Below, one piece after another: positions 8,585 through 17,700 of a DNA stretch of 54,819 nt (position 1 is the first letter of the stretch; every line of letters starts with the position of its first letter). The stretch spans positions 1 to 54,819 of the forward strand of contig NZ_LRRR01000029.1 in the NCBI RefSeq assembly GCF_001691415.1, read 5' to 3'. The DNA is from Pararhodobacter sp. CCB-MM2. GTDB taxonomy: Bacteria > Pseudomonadota > Alphaproteobacteria > Rhodobacterales > Rhodobacteraceae. The position numbers and the translations under genes were made by a program. The notes below the pieces were generated by a model. The model saw only the letters and a program-made list of their open reading frames with translations, searched no databases and was not told where the DNA came from.

Positions 8585-9174
8585 CAAGGAACCTTACTGG
8601 ATTATATCGCGTTGCAATGGGGCGGCCCAGGGCTAATAGCTTCCGTCAGCAGATCTAAAAGCTGGTAGGTCTATAGAATGCTGGAAACATCATTATCTCG
8701 CAAGGACTTTGAAGGTCATTCTCATGCATCGCGGTCGTTCGTGCCAACCGCAGCGAATGTCGGCTCTCCGCCCAATCCGACCGTGGTCGCTCCCGTTCCC
8801 TAGCTATGTTCACCCCTACTACCCGGCGCTTGAGAGACGATGAAATCAACGCTGCAGCGCCGACCGATGCCGCATGACCATCGCACCATTTTGCAGCGTG
8901 AGCTAATCCGGGAGGTAATCGCCTTGGATCGTCTCCCACGCGCGGAGCATCGAACTCAGCGTCCCCGCTGCGACGGTGGCGCGCTCGCCCTCAGGGCTCT
9001 GCGGCCACACGATGTAGAGCGCCACGCCGTGTATGAAGTTAAGTTCATGAAATCGCATGATAAGCACATAGCATGAGAATCTGGCGCCTAGCAGAGGAGC
9101 AAGGAGGTACCTTCTGCCCTAGTTCTGCCGTGTTCCCGCGCCATATTTTTCGCCCCGTAACCGTGTGAGTAGAC
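8585..9174. other. Intergenic stretch with a repeat remnant
   Basis: 590 bases without a convincing gene. It holds the second copy of the dispersed repeat (8749-8795). The short ORFs on either strand lack ribosome sites and have compositionally biased translations. Confidence 0.4.
8749..8795 (+). repeat. Degenerate dispersed repeat, copy 2
   Basis: Shares CGCAGCGAATG, CCGCCCAAT, CCGTG and CGCTCCCG in order and near-identical spacing with 4619-4665, with about ten differences over 47 bases. Confidence 0.5.
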
Positions 9175-9729
9175 ATGCCAAGATTCCGACGCCCACCCTT
9201 CGCTCGCCGCCTTGCACGCGCCATGTCGCAACTTGCCTTCACGGCTGTCGGGCTGGTCATCATCTGGGTTTATGGGAACCACGCTATCGGCTCAGCTGTC
9301 TCAGAGATCATGCCCGGTACGTCGAACACTGCCGACGGCCCACGGGTTACGCGCGGTGGAGATGCTTGGCAGGGCGCAACAGGGGCTCGCAGGGTTTCCG
9401 CACCCACCTCCAATACAAGTCAGTCTGCGGCCGAGCCAGGCGCGCGGCTCATCGATGTAGTGACGAGGATCCGCGATGGCGACACTATCGTCGTCGGTCT
9501 GATCCCGATCCGTATCGCAAACCTAGACTGCGCAGAGACCGGCACCGCTGCCGGTGAGCGCGCGACACAGCGCATCACCGAGCTTGTGCGCGGACAGCAG
9601 CTCACTTGCACACTTGAGGGGCGGCGGTCATGGGATCGCGAGGTCGGGGTGTGCGCCGTATCGAGCGGCGAGGACATTGGCGAGGTGTTGATCGCCGAGG
9701 GATACTGCGACCGTTGGCGGTGGCGCTAG
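9175..9729 (+). CDS. Staphylococcal-nuclease-fold protein with N-terminal membrane anchor
   Basis: 184 residues. A basic start (RFRRPPFARRLARAM) precedes one transmembrane or signal helix (about residues 17-40), so the rest is probably periplasmic. Residues about 95-182 form an SNase-like domain: VVTRIRDGDTIVVGLIPIRIANLDCAE, GERATQRITELVRG and GEVLIAEGYCDRW. The DGDT and RIANLDCAE segments match the calcium/active-site region of thermonuclease relatives. The second catalytic arginine region (DREVGVC) is reduced, so activity is uncertain. It has no obvious operon partner. Confidence 0.75.
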   Translation: MPRFRRPPFARRLARAMSQLAFTAVGLVIIWVYGNHAIGSAVSEIMPGTSNTADGPRVTRGGDAWQGATGARRVSAPTSNTSQSAAEPGARLIDVVTRIRDGDTIVVGLIPIRIANLDCAETGTAAGERATQRITELVRGQQLTCTLEGRRSWDREVGVCAVSSGEDIGEVLIAEGYCDRWRWR

Positions 9730-10134
9730 GCGTCACGGTCGGGGCGAGGATCCGACCACGCTCATGGCGTTCGACCGGCTACGGTTCGCGCCGTGCAAGC
9801 GGCGGGGCCGGCCTCCCAGCATCATCCGGTCGTGGTCGAGCAACGCGGAGCATGCGCCGTATCGGGGCAGCGATCCGAGGGTTTGACGGCATTCGTTGTA
9901 TCATATGGGGTGCAGGGCGTTGACCACGGACCACATATTGTGTCTGCAACTGGACTCACGGGAACGAATTCGAAATAAAAGAACGCAGGATGCTCGAACA
10001 TCCTGCGTTTAAAGAAAACCCGCCGTTGGTCAGCGAGTGTTTGTGAATTCACGGTTTGGTTTTAGACCATGCCGTGAGGGCACGTCAAGCGCGTGGTCCA
10101 GCGGCTCTAATGTGGGACAGCCGCGATGCGTTGA
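9730..10134. other. Intergenic stretch with a bidirectional terminator
   Basis: 405 bases. The only clear structure is the 11-bp hairpin at 9982-10009. No supported gene was seen. Confidence 0.4.
9982..10009 (+). terminator. Perfect 11-bp hairpin flanked by A and T runs
   Basis: AACGCAGGATG (9982-9992), a 6-base loop, and CATCCTGCGTT (9999-10009), preceded by AAATAAAAG and followed by TAAAG. It is symmetric enough to act in both directions, ending the nuclease-fold gene. Confidence 0.7.
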
Positions 10135-10545
10135 ATGCGCCCTCAAAGCCGACGGCTATCAGACAACGATGCAATCTTGATTTGGAAGTTGCATTTGGAC
10201 GGTGAAATCCAGAGCAAGATAGCGGCAAAGTTCGATGTCAACCAGGGCCGTGTCAGCGAAGTGCTGAACCGGCACACTTTGTTGGCAGTGAAGAGGCCGC
10301 TCGCCGGATCTGACCAATTGGGAGGGCGGCTTCGGTCGCCCTTCTGCCTCGCCCCCACCCACAGCACGATGAGCCCCAGCCGCTCGCCACAGTCGGCAAG
10401 GGGCAGCCGGTCGGAGCGCCAAGCGGTTTCCGCCTCGCGCTGCGTCATCGCCCGCGCAGGAAGCCACACAGGAGCCGGGCAGGGCGCCGCGAACAGGTCA
10501 CCTCGGGTTTGCGCCTGCCTGCCCAATCAAACTTCGATCGCATGA
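10135..10545 (+). CDS. Short HTH protein, probably with a degraded C-terminal part
   Basis: The first 47 residues, with KIAAKFDVNQGRVSEVLNRH, form a helix-turn-helix like the small 'RVSEVLN' proteins common in alphaproteobacteria. After about residue 55 the reading is low-complexity (serine/arginine/proline) and lies antisense to a possible spanin relic, so the natural C-terminus has probably been lost by fusion to foreign sequence. DNA binding is inferred. Confidence 0.45.
   Translation: MRPQSRRLSDNDAILIWKLHLDGEIQSKIAAKFDVNQGRVSEVLNRHTLLAVKRPLAGSDQLGGRLRSPFCLAPTHSTMSPSRSPQSARGSRSERQAVSASRCVIARAGSHTGAGQGAANRSPRVCACLPNQTSIA
10337..10526 (-). pseudogene. Possible relic of a phage outer-membrane spanin (Rz1/LysC-like)
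   Basis: The minus-strand reading contains CPAPVWLPARAMTQREAE followed by TAWRSDRLPLADCGERLG. It resembles the mature part of small Rz1-type lysis lipoproteins: cysteine, proline-rich start, then a helix with a conserved cysteine. A lipobox leader is missing. It may be the remnant of a different prophage's lysis cassette; the resemblance is short and uncertain. Confidence 0.3.
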
Positions 10546-10620
10546 CAAAATTCTGACCCATTTTATCGCCAGAAAGCGAACGTGGCCGAATTGAGCCCCG
10601 CGTTCCAATAGGGTCTCCCG

Positions 10621-11019
10621 TTGAAGAAGTTTGTTTTCTTAGCCGCAGTGGCCTTCCCAGGCGTCGTCCAAGCTACGACAGCGGAAAGCTTCGCTACATG
10701 CCTGCAGGCTTACACCAATCTCGCAGGATATATCTCCTACGTCGACGCAAATGGCGGAGGGATACCTACATCTGGACGTACCGCCTATGATGCGGACATG
10801 CATGCACTTGTGAGTCTCGGCATACAGCAGTTCGGGCAGCACCGTGTTCAGGCAATCTACACGGGGTTGGACTTTGCCAACCTGGCTTATGTTCGGGCTG
10901 CGGCAACTCTGCACAGTCAGGATGGGCCTGTGCAAACCTTCTCTTTGCTTGCGGCCCAAGTTGCTCCTTGTGGCGGTCCAAACGGCCAGCTCACGCAGCT
11001 GTACGGCGCAATGAGGTAG
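10621..11019 (+). CDS. Small secreted protein, unknown
   Basis: 132 residues from a TTG start (KKFVFLAAVAFPGVVQA is a clear signal peptide with an AxA-type cleavage site near residue 19). The mature part has two cysteines (CLQAY and APCGG), enough for one disulfide, and ends QLTQLYGAMR. No family is recognised. It is periplasmic or exported and sits just outside the phage lysis genes on the opposite strand, so it may be a host gene or prophage cargo. Confidence 0.6.
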   Translation: MKKFVFLAAVAFPGVVQATTAESFATCLQAYTNLAGYISYVDANGGGIPTSGRTAYDADMHALVSLGIQQFGQHRVQAIYTGLDFANLAYVRAAATLHSQDGPVQTFSLLAAQVAPCGGPNGQLTQLYGAMR

Positions 11020-11161
11020 GCAAGTCGAAGCCCCAGCGGGCACCCCTGTTGCAGCGATACTGCGGTCATTATCGCACTCTATCGGCGTTGATCTTGCAAC
11101 GGATGGTCTCGGCCCTCCCCCCCCCAACTGACGAAGAGTGCGAATTGCCCTGACGCTCCGC

Positions 11162-11392
11162 TCAGGGTGCATTCACGGCCAACGCCCGCCGCCCCTCGCA
11201 ACGCACCAGCTCATCGCCCATCCGCCCGGCGATAAGCTCCCAATCGCCGGCACGCAAGAACTCGGCTGGCGCGCGGCACGGGATCCGCGCCTCAGTCGGG
11301 GGCGGTGGTCGCTGCACCCCAGCGCGTCCGAAGGCGTTGCAGGCTGTCAGCGCTAGGCAGCCGGCAAGGGTCAGGGTCAGCGCGCGCGTCAT
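11162..11392 (-). CDS. Outer-membrane spanin lipoprotein (Rz1-like)
   Basis: 76 residues from the ATG that gives MTRALTLTLAGCLALTAC: a basic start, short hydrophobic core and lipobox LTAC, so the mature protein is lipid-anchored in the outer membrane. The mature part is proline-rich (VQRPPPPTEARIPC), as in Rz1. Its first 101 bases overlap the 3' end of the gene upstream in another frame, the classic overlapping spanin arrangement. It acts with the inner-membrane spanin to fuse membranes in the last step of lysis. Confidence 0.75.
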   Translation of the reverse strand: MTRALTLTLAGCLALTACNAFGRAGVQRPPPPTEARIPCRAPAEFLRAGDWELIAGRMGDELVRCEGRRALAVNAP

Positions 11393-11615
11393 CTTCGTGC
11401 TCCATGGCTCGGACAGCCAGCGCGTCATGCGCCTGCCGCAGCTCGTATTCGCGCCTAGATAGGGCGTCGCCCGCATCTATTAGTTCGGCCTGCTGCGCCG
11501 CCTGCAAGGTTGCCAGAGCGGCGGCCGCGCGCGATCCGCACCAGCTCCAGCCAATCCCGCCTGCGGCGAGAGATGTAATCAGCCAGAGGATCAGCAGGAT
11601 CACAGCGCGTGTCAT
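11292..11615 (-). CDS. Inner-membrane spanin (Rz-like)
   Basis: 107 residues from the ATG giving MTRAVILLILWLITSLAAGG, one N-terminal transmembrane helix followed by a long coiled coil (ALATLQAAQQAELIDAGDAL onward) that would span the periplasm. The start overlaps the endolysin stop by 4 bases (ATGA). Position between endolysin and the lipoprotein gene, plus topology, supports the i-spanin call; Rz sequences are poorly conserved. Confidence 0.7.
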   Translation of the reverse strand: MTRAVILLILWLITSLAAGGIGWSWCGSRAAAALATLQAAQQAELIDAGDALSRREYELRQAHDALAVRAMEHEDDARADPDPCRLPSADSLQRLRTRWGAATTAPD

Positions 11616-12160
11616 GGCAACCCTCGAATACAGATGGCATGCTCTCGCTGCCGGCGCGGGAACAGGATCCGCTGGTGCGAGCCTGCACGCGTCCACCAGG
11701 TCAGCGCCTCGCAAGCCCCGCGGACATCACCGGCATTGAGGCGCCGCACCGCCGTCGAGTTAGAGGCGGCCCCAATGCCGATGTTGAAGGTCAACGACGA
11801 GAACGCGGTATCGACCCAAACCGTCAGCGCCAGATAGCCGGTCTCGCTCAAGCTGTTGCGAAACCCCCGCCAGTATCGCTCTGCTTCGCGGCGCAAATCC
11901 GCGCGACATTCCACCCGGGTTCGTACGTCGCCCATACGGACACCCTCGGTGATACCCGAGCAAATCGTCGGAACAGGCGGGCTGGCGATACGATCGAGAT
12001 AGGCCTCGCAGCGGTCATCATTGCAGGGCAGGCCTTCCTCGATCTCGAGGAGCGGCACCAGATGAACGGCCGTCTGCGCCCATGTCGGCGCCCGGTCCTG
12101 AACCGGCGCGGCCGTGGCCGTACAGACTGCGAAAGCGGCACAGAGAATATGCTGGATCAT
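11612..12160 (-). CDS. Phage endolysin, GH24-like lysozyme with signal sequence
   Basis: 182 residues. An N-terminal hydrophobic leader (IQHILCAAFAVCTATAA) suggests Sec export or a signal-anchor-release helix. LEIEEGL gives the expected catalytic glutamate, TICSGITEGV aligns with the TIGYGHT signature of T4-type lysozymes (threonine retained, the aromatic and histidine changed), and FNIGIGAASNSTAVRRLNAGD, then CEALTWWTRAG, match the C-terminal GH24 helices. It cleaves peptidoglycan glycan strands. Overlaps its neighbours by 4 bases on both sides, so the lysis genes are translationally coupled. Confidence 0.8.
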   Translation of the reverse strand: MIQHILCAAFAVCTATAAPVQDRAPTWAQTAVHLVPLLEIEEGLPCNDDRCEAYLDRIASPPVPTICSGITEGVRMGDVRTRVECRADLRREAERYWRGFRNSLSETGYLALTVWVDTAFSSLTFNIGIGAASNSTAVRRLNAGDVRGACEALTWWTRAGSHQRILFPRRQREHAICIRGLP

Positions 12161-12372
12161 CCCGACACCTTCGGCTGCTTCACCATCCGGCCGATCATCC
12201 CGTACAGGATCAGGACCTGCCCCAGGGCAAACCAGACCTGAGGTGCTACGGCATCATAGCCGATGAGCGCGAAGAGGATCTCGGGAACCCACAGCGCGAT
12301 CAGTCCGAGGAATTGCGCGCGCATCGAGTGCGAGTGCAGCAGTACGCGCTGCCACTTGTCGACCAGCCTCAT
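12157..12372 (-). CDS. Small membrane protein, holin candidate
   Basis: 71 residues with two hydrophobic segments (FLGLIALWVPEILFALIGY and PQVWFALGQVLILYGMIGRM) and a basic tail. Position directly upstream of the endolysin with an ATGA overlap, and size, are those of a class II-like holin. It forms the membrane lesion that releases or activates the endolysin. Identified by context and topology, not by a recognised family. Confidence 0.6.
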   Translation of the reverse strand: MRLVDKWQRVLLHSHSMRAQFLGLIALWVPEILFALIGYDAVAPQVWFALGQVLILYGMIGRMVKQPKVSG

Positions 12373-12374
12373 CG

Positions 12375-12605
12375 TCAGTCCCTCCGGAACAGTAAGGTTT
12401 TGATGTCACCGCGCATCTCGCGCAGCATGTCATTGGTGGCGTCCCGCGCCGCCTTGGCCTCAGCGAGGTCTTCTTTCCGCTGCGCCCATAGACGGCGGAG
12501 CTCTTTCTCGTTTGCCAAGCCGCGGCTTTCGAGCCTGACCAGCCACACGAGCACCAGCACGGCAGAGGTGAGGACCCCCCACCATTCCTTGACGGCTTCC
12601 AACAT
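12375..12605 (-). CDS. Small membrane/coiled-coil protein of the lysis cassette
   Basis: 76 residues with one N-terminal helix (EWWGVLTSAVLVLVWLVRL) and then a charged coiled coil (KELRRLWAQRKEDLAEAKAA), like the DUF2730-type proteins found near holins. AAAGGA precedes the ATG and the stop is 2 bases before the holin candidate. Possibly a holin partner or regulator. Confidence 0.55.
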   Translation of the reverse strand: MLEAVKEWWGVLTSAVLVLVWLVRLESRGLANEKELRRLWAQRKEDLAEAKAARDATNDMLREMRGDIKTLLFRRD

Positions 12606-12839
12606 GTTGTCCTTTCACGGGGGTAGATCAGGCCAGAGCACGATGTCATGGGAGCAGGCCAAACCCCCTGACGCATCACGCTTGAACAAAGCGTTATCGA
12701 GCCGATTGAACTGTCGACTCGCGTTCGCGGCGCACTAAATTCCGAGACACATCTATTTGGGGTCTTTAAAATCGATCGAAGGCCCTGCTAAAATTGACCG
12801 TCCAGAAAAATATGCAGGTGAAATAGGGTTTTAAGAGTC

Positions 12840-13061
12840 ATGACCATCGAGAATACGGACTGGATAATCGAGCACGTGACCTACATTACAACGTCGGGAA
12901 TTGCGAATGTTCAGCTTATCAGGATGCACAACGGCCAACGCGAGTTCGTGATCGTTGAAGTCCCGAACGTGTCGATCCAGTCGGGTCTCGAAGTTCTGCT
13001 TCACAAAGCAATCTCCCTCCTTCCTGCAACATCCAAGCCTGGGCAGAGCGAAAGCTCTTGA
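12840..13061 (+). CDS. Small unknown protein on the strand opposite the late operon
   Basis: 73 residues (MTIENTDWIIEHVTYITTSG...), mixed strands and helices, no membrane segment or known domain. It sits between the last tail gene and the lysis cassette but on the plus strand, and local sequence upstream is AT-rich. This is the pattern of a moron: an extra gene with its own promoter, expressed from the prophage. Function unknown. Confidence 0.5.
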   Translation: MTIENTDWIIEHVTYITTSGIANVQLIRMHNGQREFVIVEVPNVSIQSGLEVLLHKAISLLPATSKPGQSESS

Positions 13062-13115
13062 TCTCTCAATACGCTCCGCATTTTGTCTTGCAGGTGCACT
13101 TGTGTGGCCCTTTCC

Positions 13116-14111
13116 CTACTCGTCGGCTTTTAGCTTTCCCGTGAACTGCGTGCGCAGGCCTGCTGATTTTGAGTAGCTGTGCTGGACCAGGTCCGGAATG
13201 AAGTCGCGCCCATCGATGAGAGGACGGACACCAGCCAATCGAATTGGTTGCCCCGCCATGAGTGAAGGCCGCCCGACGATTGCGCAGGAGATGTCGATCG
13301 AGCCGCGAAGCATTTCACGCACGGCGGCTCGAGCCGCGGCTTCGGCCTCCGCTTGAGAGGCGAAGGGATCGCGCAGGACATGCTCACCCGAAGCTTCGGG
13401 ATCCGCCTCGACGACCACTTCCCGCCGCGTCGCCCCTTCGCGGTCTTGCCAGTACGCCTTGACCGTGGCGAAACGGTCGACATCCGACTCCGCCATCCGA
13501 CCACTGCCAAGAATGACCTCTTGCGGCATGATGGTGACCGGCGCGATCGACGTTCCGTCAGCCGTCTTTCCGGTGCCCCGCTCCAACCAAAGCAGGGTGC
13601 CGTTCTTGATGGTGAACAGAGCCCCATGCCGGCTGGCAATCCTCTCGAGGAAATGGAGATCTGATTCATCCTGCTGTCCGAGCCAGTCATAGACATGGCC
13701 GGACACGGCGTCGGATATCCGAGTCTCCAGACCGTGGTCTGCCGCAATCGCTTCGACCACTTGCCGCACGGACTTGTCGTCCCAATGCCGAGACTTGTTT
13801 TCTTTCAGCGCCGAGGTGAGGTCGGCGGAATGCCCTTTCACAGTGACGGTGTAGGGCAGAAACGCGAAGTCGACACGGTCCACGATGTAGGCACCGACGA
13901 AGCCGCCGCTGAGCCCCGTCGTGATCGTGACCTCGATCCGCGCCCCGCGCCGGGGGGACTGCACATGAGGCGGAGGGTCATTGAGCACAATCTCCAGCGT
14001 GTCGGACCGGATCCCCTCTCGGTCGGTGATGGTGAGGTCGATCAGCCGCGAGAAGAATGGCCCCGAGGCGGGCACACCGTCGACAGAGACCTGAACAATT
14101 GGATGGGTCAA
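13116..14111 (-). CDS. Tail hub / late control protein, P2 gpD-like
   Basis: 331 residues, TTG start with GAGGG upstream. DGVPASGPFFSRLIDLTITDREG at the start, VDRVDFAFLPYTVTVKGHSADLTSALKENKSRHWDD and VVEAIAADHGLE in the middle are typical of the gpD family, which forms the baseplate hub below the spike (gp27-like fold). Order gpU-gpX-gpD matches P2. In P2 and Mu relatives this is the last structural tail gene, as here. Confidence 0.9.
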   Translation of the reverse strand: MTHPIVQVSVDGVPASGPFFSRLIDLTITDREGIRSDTLEIVLNDPPPHVQSPRRGARIEVTITTGLSGGFVGAYIVDRVDFAFLPYTVTVKGHSADLTSALKENKSRHWDDKSVRQVVEAIAADHGLETRISDAVSGHVYDWLGQQDESDLHFLERIASRHGALFTIKNGTLLWLERGTGKTADGTSIAPVTIMPQEVILGSGRMAESDVDRFATVKAYWQDREGATRREVVVEADPEASGEHVLRDPFASQAEAEAAARAAVREMLRGSIDISCAIVGRPSLMAGQPIRLAGVRPLIDGRDFIPDLVQHSYSKSAGLRTQFTGKLKADE

Positions 14112-14120
14112 ACTGAGCCC

Positions 14121-14330
14121 TCAATCCCAGAGTTTCGGTTGCGAGCCCGAGACCGACAGGTCGATATCGGGCAATACGATTTCAGTGCCGGCGGGGAGCG
14201 CGTGAGCGATGTGCGCCACCCTCGGATTGACAACGAGGACCCGCTCGACCGCACCCGCCTGCGCGCCGTATTCGCGCAGACAGATCAGGTCCAACGCTTC
14301 ACCGAATGTGGTGACATGCACGCGCGCCAT
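14121..14330 (-). CDS. Tail protein X (LysM-like), P2 gpX
   Basis: 69 residues. FGEALDLICLREYG, then VLVVNPRVAHIAHALPAGTEIVLPDI, is the LysM-like pattern of gpX. The start overlaps the gpU stop (TGATG); a GTG one codon upstream is an alternative. Needed for tail completion near the baseplate hub. Confidence 0.85.
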   Translation of the reverse strand: MARVHVTTFGEALDLICLREYGAQAGAVERVLVVNPRVAHIAHALPAGTEIVLPDIDLSVSGSQPKLWD

Positions 14331-14752
14331 CACAAGATCCCCAGCAGCGAGAGGAGCGAGAACCCGGCGCCGAGACGCTTGACTTCTATTGTGTAGGCAT
14401 TGCTTCCCGGGGTCCCTTTGCGGTCATGGAAAGCCCGATCTTCATCGATCTTTTGCACCGCATGCATGCCGAACACCCGCCCCCCCAAGGAGACCAGCAT
14501 CAAGGGCATGCCGAACTTTGCGGCCAGGCGAACACCATCCAATGTCGCCTGGCCGCCGTGGGCTTGCGGGAAGAGTACCCCGGTGATCGAGATGGTCTCT
14601 GAGCGAGGCCCGGTCCACTGCAGGGCATTCAGCTGCCCTGCAGTTTCAAGTTCAGCCCAACTTGTATCGAGCTGACGTCCCACATCCGCATAGCCAAAGC
14701 CATGGCTTTCGAACAGGAACGGCCCTAGCGCCATGGTGACAGGTCCAGCCAT
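14330..14752 (-). CDS. Tail terminator / completion protein, P2 gpU-like
   Basis: 140 residues. MALGPFLFESHGFGYADVGRQLDTSWAELE and GVLFPQAHGGQATLDGVRLAAKFGMPLMLVS are diagnostic of the gpU family, which caps or completes the contractile tail. Ten bases separate it from the tape measure gene. Confidence 0.9.
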   Translation of the reverse strand: MAGPVTMALGPFLFESHGFGYADVGRQLDTSWAELETAGQLNALQWTGPRSETISITGVLFPQAHGGQATLDGVRLAAKFGMPLMLVSLGGRVFGMHAVQKIDEDRAFHDRKGTPGSNAYTIEVKRLGAGFSLLSLLGIL

Positions 14753-14761
14753 TGTCCTCTC

Positions 14762-17700
14762 TCAATCGGTAAAACTCGCGTCCATGATCCCGGCGACACG
14801 TCGCGCGATGCGATCTGCCGCCAGATCCGCGATAGCCCCGGGATCCGTCATGCCAGACGGCGCGGTGATGCGGATGCCGCCGTTGATATGCACCTGCAGG
14901 TCGCCGCGTGAACGGCCCGCCCCCGCGCCCTGTCCGGCCCCGCCAGACGGGGCCATCGCCGCACGAACCGCTGACAGCGCCGGGGCCAAAGACGCCAGTG
15001 TGGCGCCTTGCAACGACCTTGCTCCGCTGTGCAACCGTGCGAGTGCTGCGTTTCCGCCTGATGGGAGACCGGGCAGCCCGGATGGAAACAAACCGCCCAC
15101 TGCCGACCGAAACGCGGCCTGTGCCTGAGACACGTTCAGCACGCCGCCCGAGCCGCTTGGGACAATCCACTCGGACCGAGCTGTCCGCTCATTGACCAGA
15201 TAGGGCAATCCAAGGCGGATCGGCCCTCCGCCAGCGCGCGCACCAGCCGGCCGAACACGTTGCGGTCGCTGTGGCCCGGCCGTTCGGGGCGTTTCTCCCC
15301 CCAGCGTCCGGAGCTCCGCAGCGATCTCCCGTACCCGGCCCAGGGCCGCATCGATGGAATCGGTGTTGATGGTCGGCGAGACATCCGTTTCGCCAATCAC
15401 CTGCATCGCGTCAGACAAAGCCGTCGCGGCGACTTCGTTCTCCGCGAGCTGGCGCTCGACCTGCTCGAGATCTTGCAGCCGCCCTCGAAGCTGACCTTCG
15501 AGCTCAGCCCGGCGCGGCGACGGCATGTCATAGGCGTTCTGCGGAGCAGGCATGGCATCGAGCTCAGCGCGCAGAGCGGCGACGTCAGCCCGCAGTTCCT
15601 CGGCAATCGCACTGAGCCCCTGCAGTCGCTCTGGCGTCGGCAAGGCCTCACCGTCTGCATGCTCACCGAGCACCCGAACCGCTGCCTGCTGAGAAGCAGT
15701 CAGTTGCGCGAACTCAGTGTCATCGATGACGCCGGGAACGGATGTTGCCGGCTCATTGATCCAGTCCCGAAGCCATTCGAGCCATGGCGGCGGAGACCAG
15801 GTGATGACGTTGCTCAGGTCGAACTCCGAGATGAAGTCCCAGCCCCATTCCGGCAGGACATCCACCCACGCAAAATCGCCCACCCATTCCGGCCAATCGA
15901 TGGCGTGCAAAATCTCCGACCAGTCAACCGAGGGAAGCCAACCATCCCAGGAGAAGGCATTCCAGACACGGTCCCAGTCGATTGTGGGCAGATACTCGTC
16001 CCAGCCCAATGGTTTGATCAGCAGGTTCCAGGCAAGCTCGCCGGCGAGTATGGCCCAACCGATGACGGGAATGAAGCGTAGCGCGCCGCGTCCCAGCCAG
16101 GACAGCGGCGTGATCAGGCTTCGCCAAGACAAACGCCCGGCCAGTGACGCCCAGCGAATGCGCGGCAAGAGCCGGCTCGTCCAGCGAAGTGGCGTGAGCA
16201 GCGCCGACAGCGCCAGCCGGGGAAGACGGCGGAGACCACGAAACGCCGTCCCGATCCCGATCAGATCCCCTGCCGCGAAGGCCGCACGCGCGCCAAGGCT
16301 GACCATCCCGAAACGCAGGACCGCCATGGTGCCGATCAACCCCGCTGCTGCCGTCAGCACAGCACCGCCTGCGACGGCCAAGGCTCCCACGGCGGCTGTC
16401 CCGTAAACCAGAGCTTTGGTGAGCTTGGGATGCGCGCGTGTCCATTCGACCACCCGGTCAATGACACCGCCCGCCATCTCCAACAGCTCGTTCAACGGTG
16501 GCAGAACAACCTCTCCAATGGCGACGCCCAGTCGAGCGATGTGGTTTTGCATCAACTGGATGTTGTTCGCGGTCGTTTCCGCGCGCGTGCCATACTCCTC
16601 CGACGCACTGCCGGCGTAATTGCTCTCCTCTGCCACCATGCCCAGAGCGCTACGCAGTAGATCAACATCATTGAGGAGCGGAGCCAGCGCCCGCGCCTCA
16701 TCACCAAACAGATCCGAGATCAGCGCAGGGCGCAGTTCTTCCGGCAGGCTGCCGATGCGGTCCAACACGTCGAGGGTCGTGCCCACGGCATCGTCTTGCA
16801 TCCGGCGTGCAACATCGACGGTATCAAGGCCGAGGGTTTCCATCGCTTCGCGCTGGCGGTCAGTGGCTGACGCTCCGCGCGTCAGTGCACGGCCCATATT
16901 CCGGAACGAAGTCGCAGCGACCTCGGGGGCCGCACCGGAAGCAATCATTGCCGACCCGAACGCCAATGCCTCTTGAGCTGCAAATCCGAAACCTTGCGCT
17001 GTGGCCAGAAGACCCGAGCGCGTGAAGTCCAGAAGCTGCGGAGCCTCGGAAGCCATGTTGTTCGACAGATGGTTCATGGCATCGAACAGCAGCATGGTGC
17101 CGTCAGTGCTCAGTCCCAACTGCGTTCGGATCGAGGCCATGCTCGAGCCTGCCTGATCAGCAGAGATGTCGAAGGCGACACCGACCATGGCAGCGGCTTC
17201 GGCATACGCGAGCAAGTCCTCGCGTGCGATGCCTGCCTGCCCGCCGGCCGCAACGATCGCAGCAATGCCTTCCGCCGACATCGGGATGCGCGTCGAGAGT
17301 TCGAGGATGTCATCCGACATCTGCCGGAACGCCTCGGGGCTGTCGAAGTCGACCACCTTGCGCACATCGGCCATCGCGGATTCGAAGTCGATGGCCTGCT
17401 GAATGGGGCCGGACAATGCGGTCAGGATGCGCCGCCCGGTGTCCATCGTCGCGCGCCCGGCAAACGACATGTTGGCCGAGGTTGCCAGCGAGCGATCCAT
17501 GCGCTCACGCGCATCGGCGATGCGCGTCTGCATCGTCTGAATGCGTTCGAGGCGGTCCATCTGGCGCCCAAAGGCCGTGGTCACGCGGTCGATCGATCCG
17601 ACCAACCTGTTCTGCTCGCCGGCCAGATCGGCCGTGTTGACCCCAGCCTGACGCAGCTGCGTCTGAAGGCCCGCCAGAGTGCGGCGGTTCTGGGCATGCC

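Noticed and set aside
8655..8939. Minus-strand ORF of 94 codons
   Set aside because: Crosses the dispersed repeat and has no plausible start or fold.
10099..10118. Short matches to the tRNA-Leu 3' end (CAGCGGCT and TGTGGGAC) as a left attachment site
   Set aside because: Only 8 bases each, and CAGCGGCT lies on the opposite strand from its tRNA match, so not a credible attachment duplicate.
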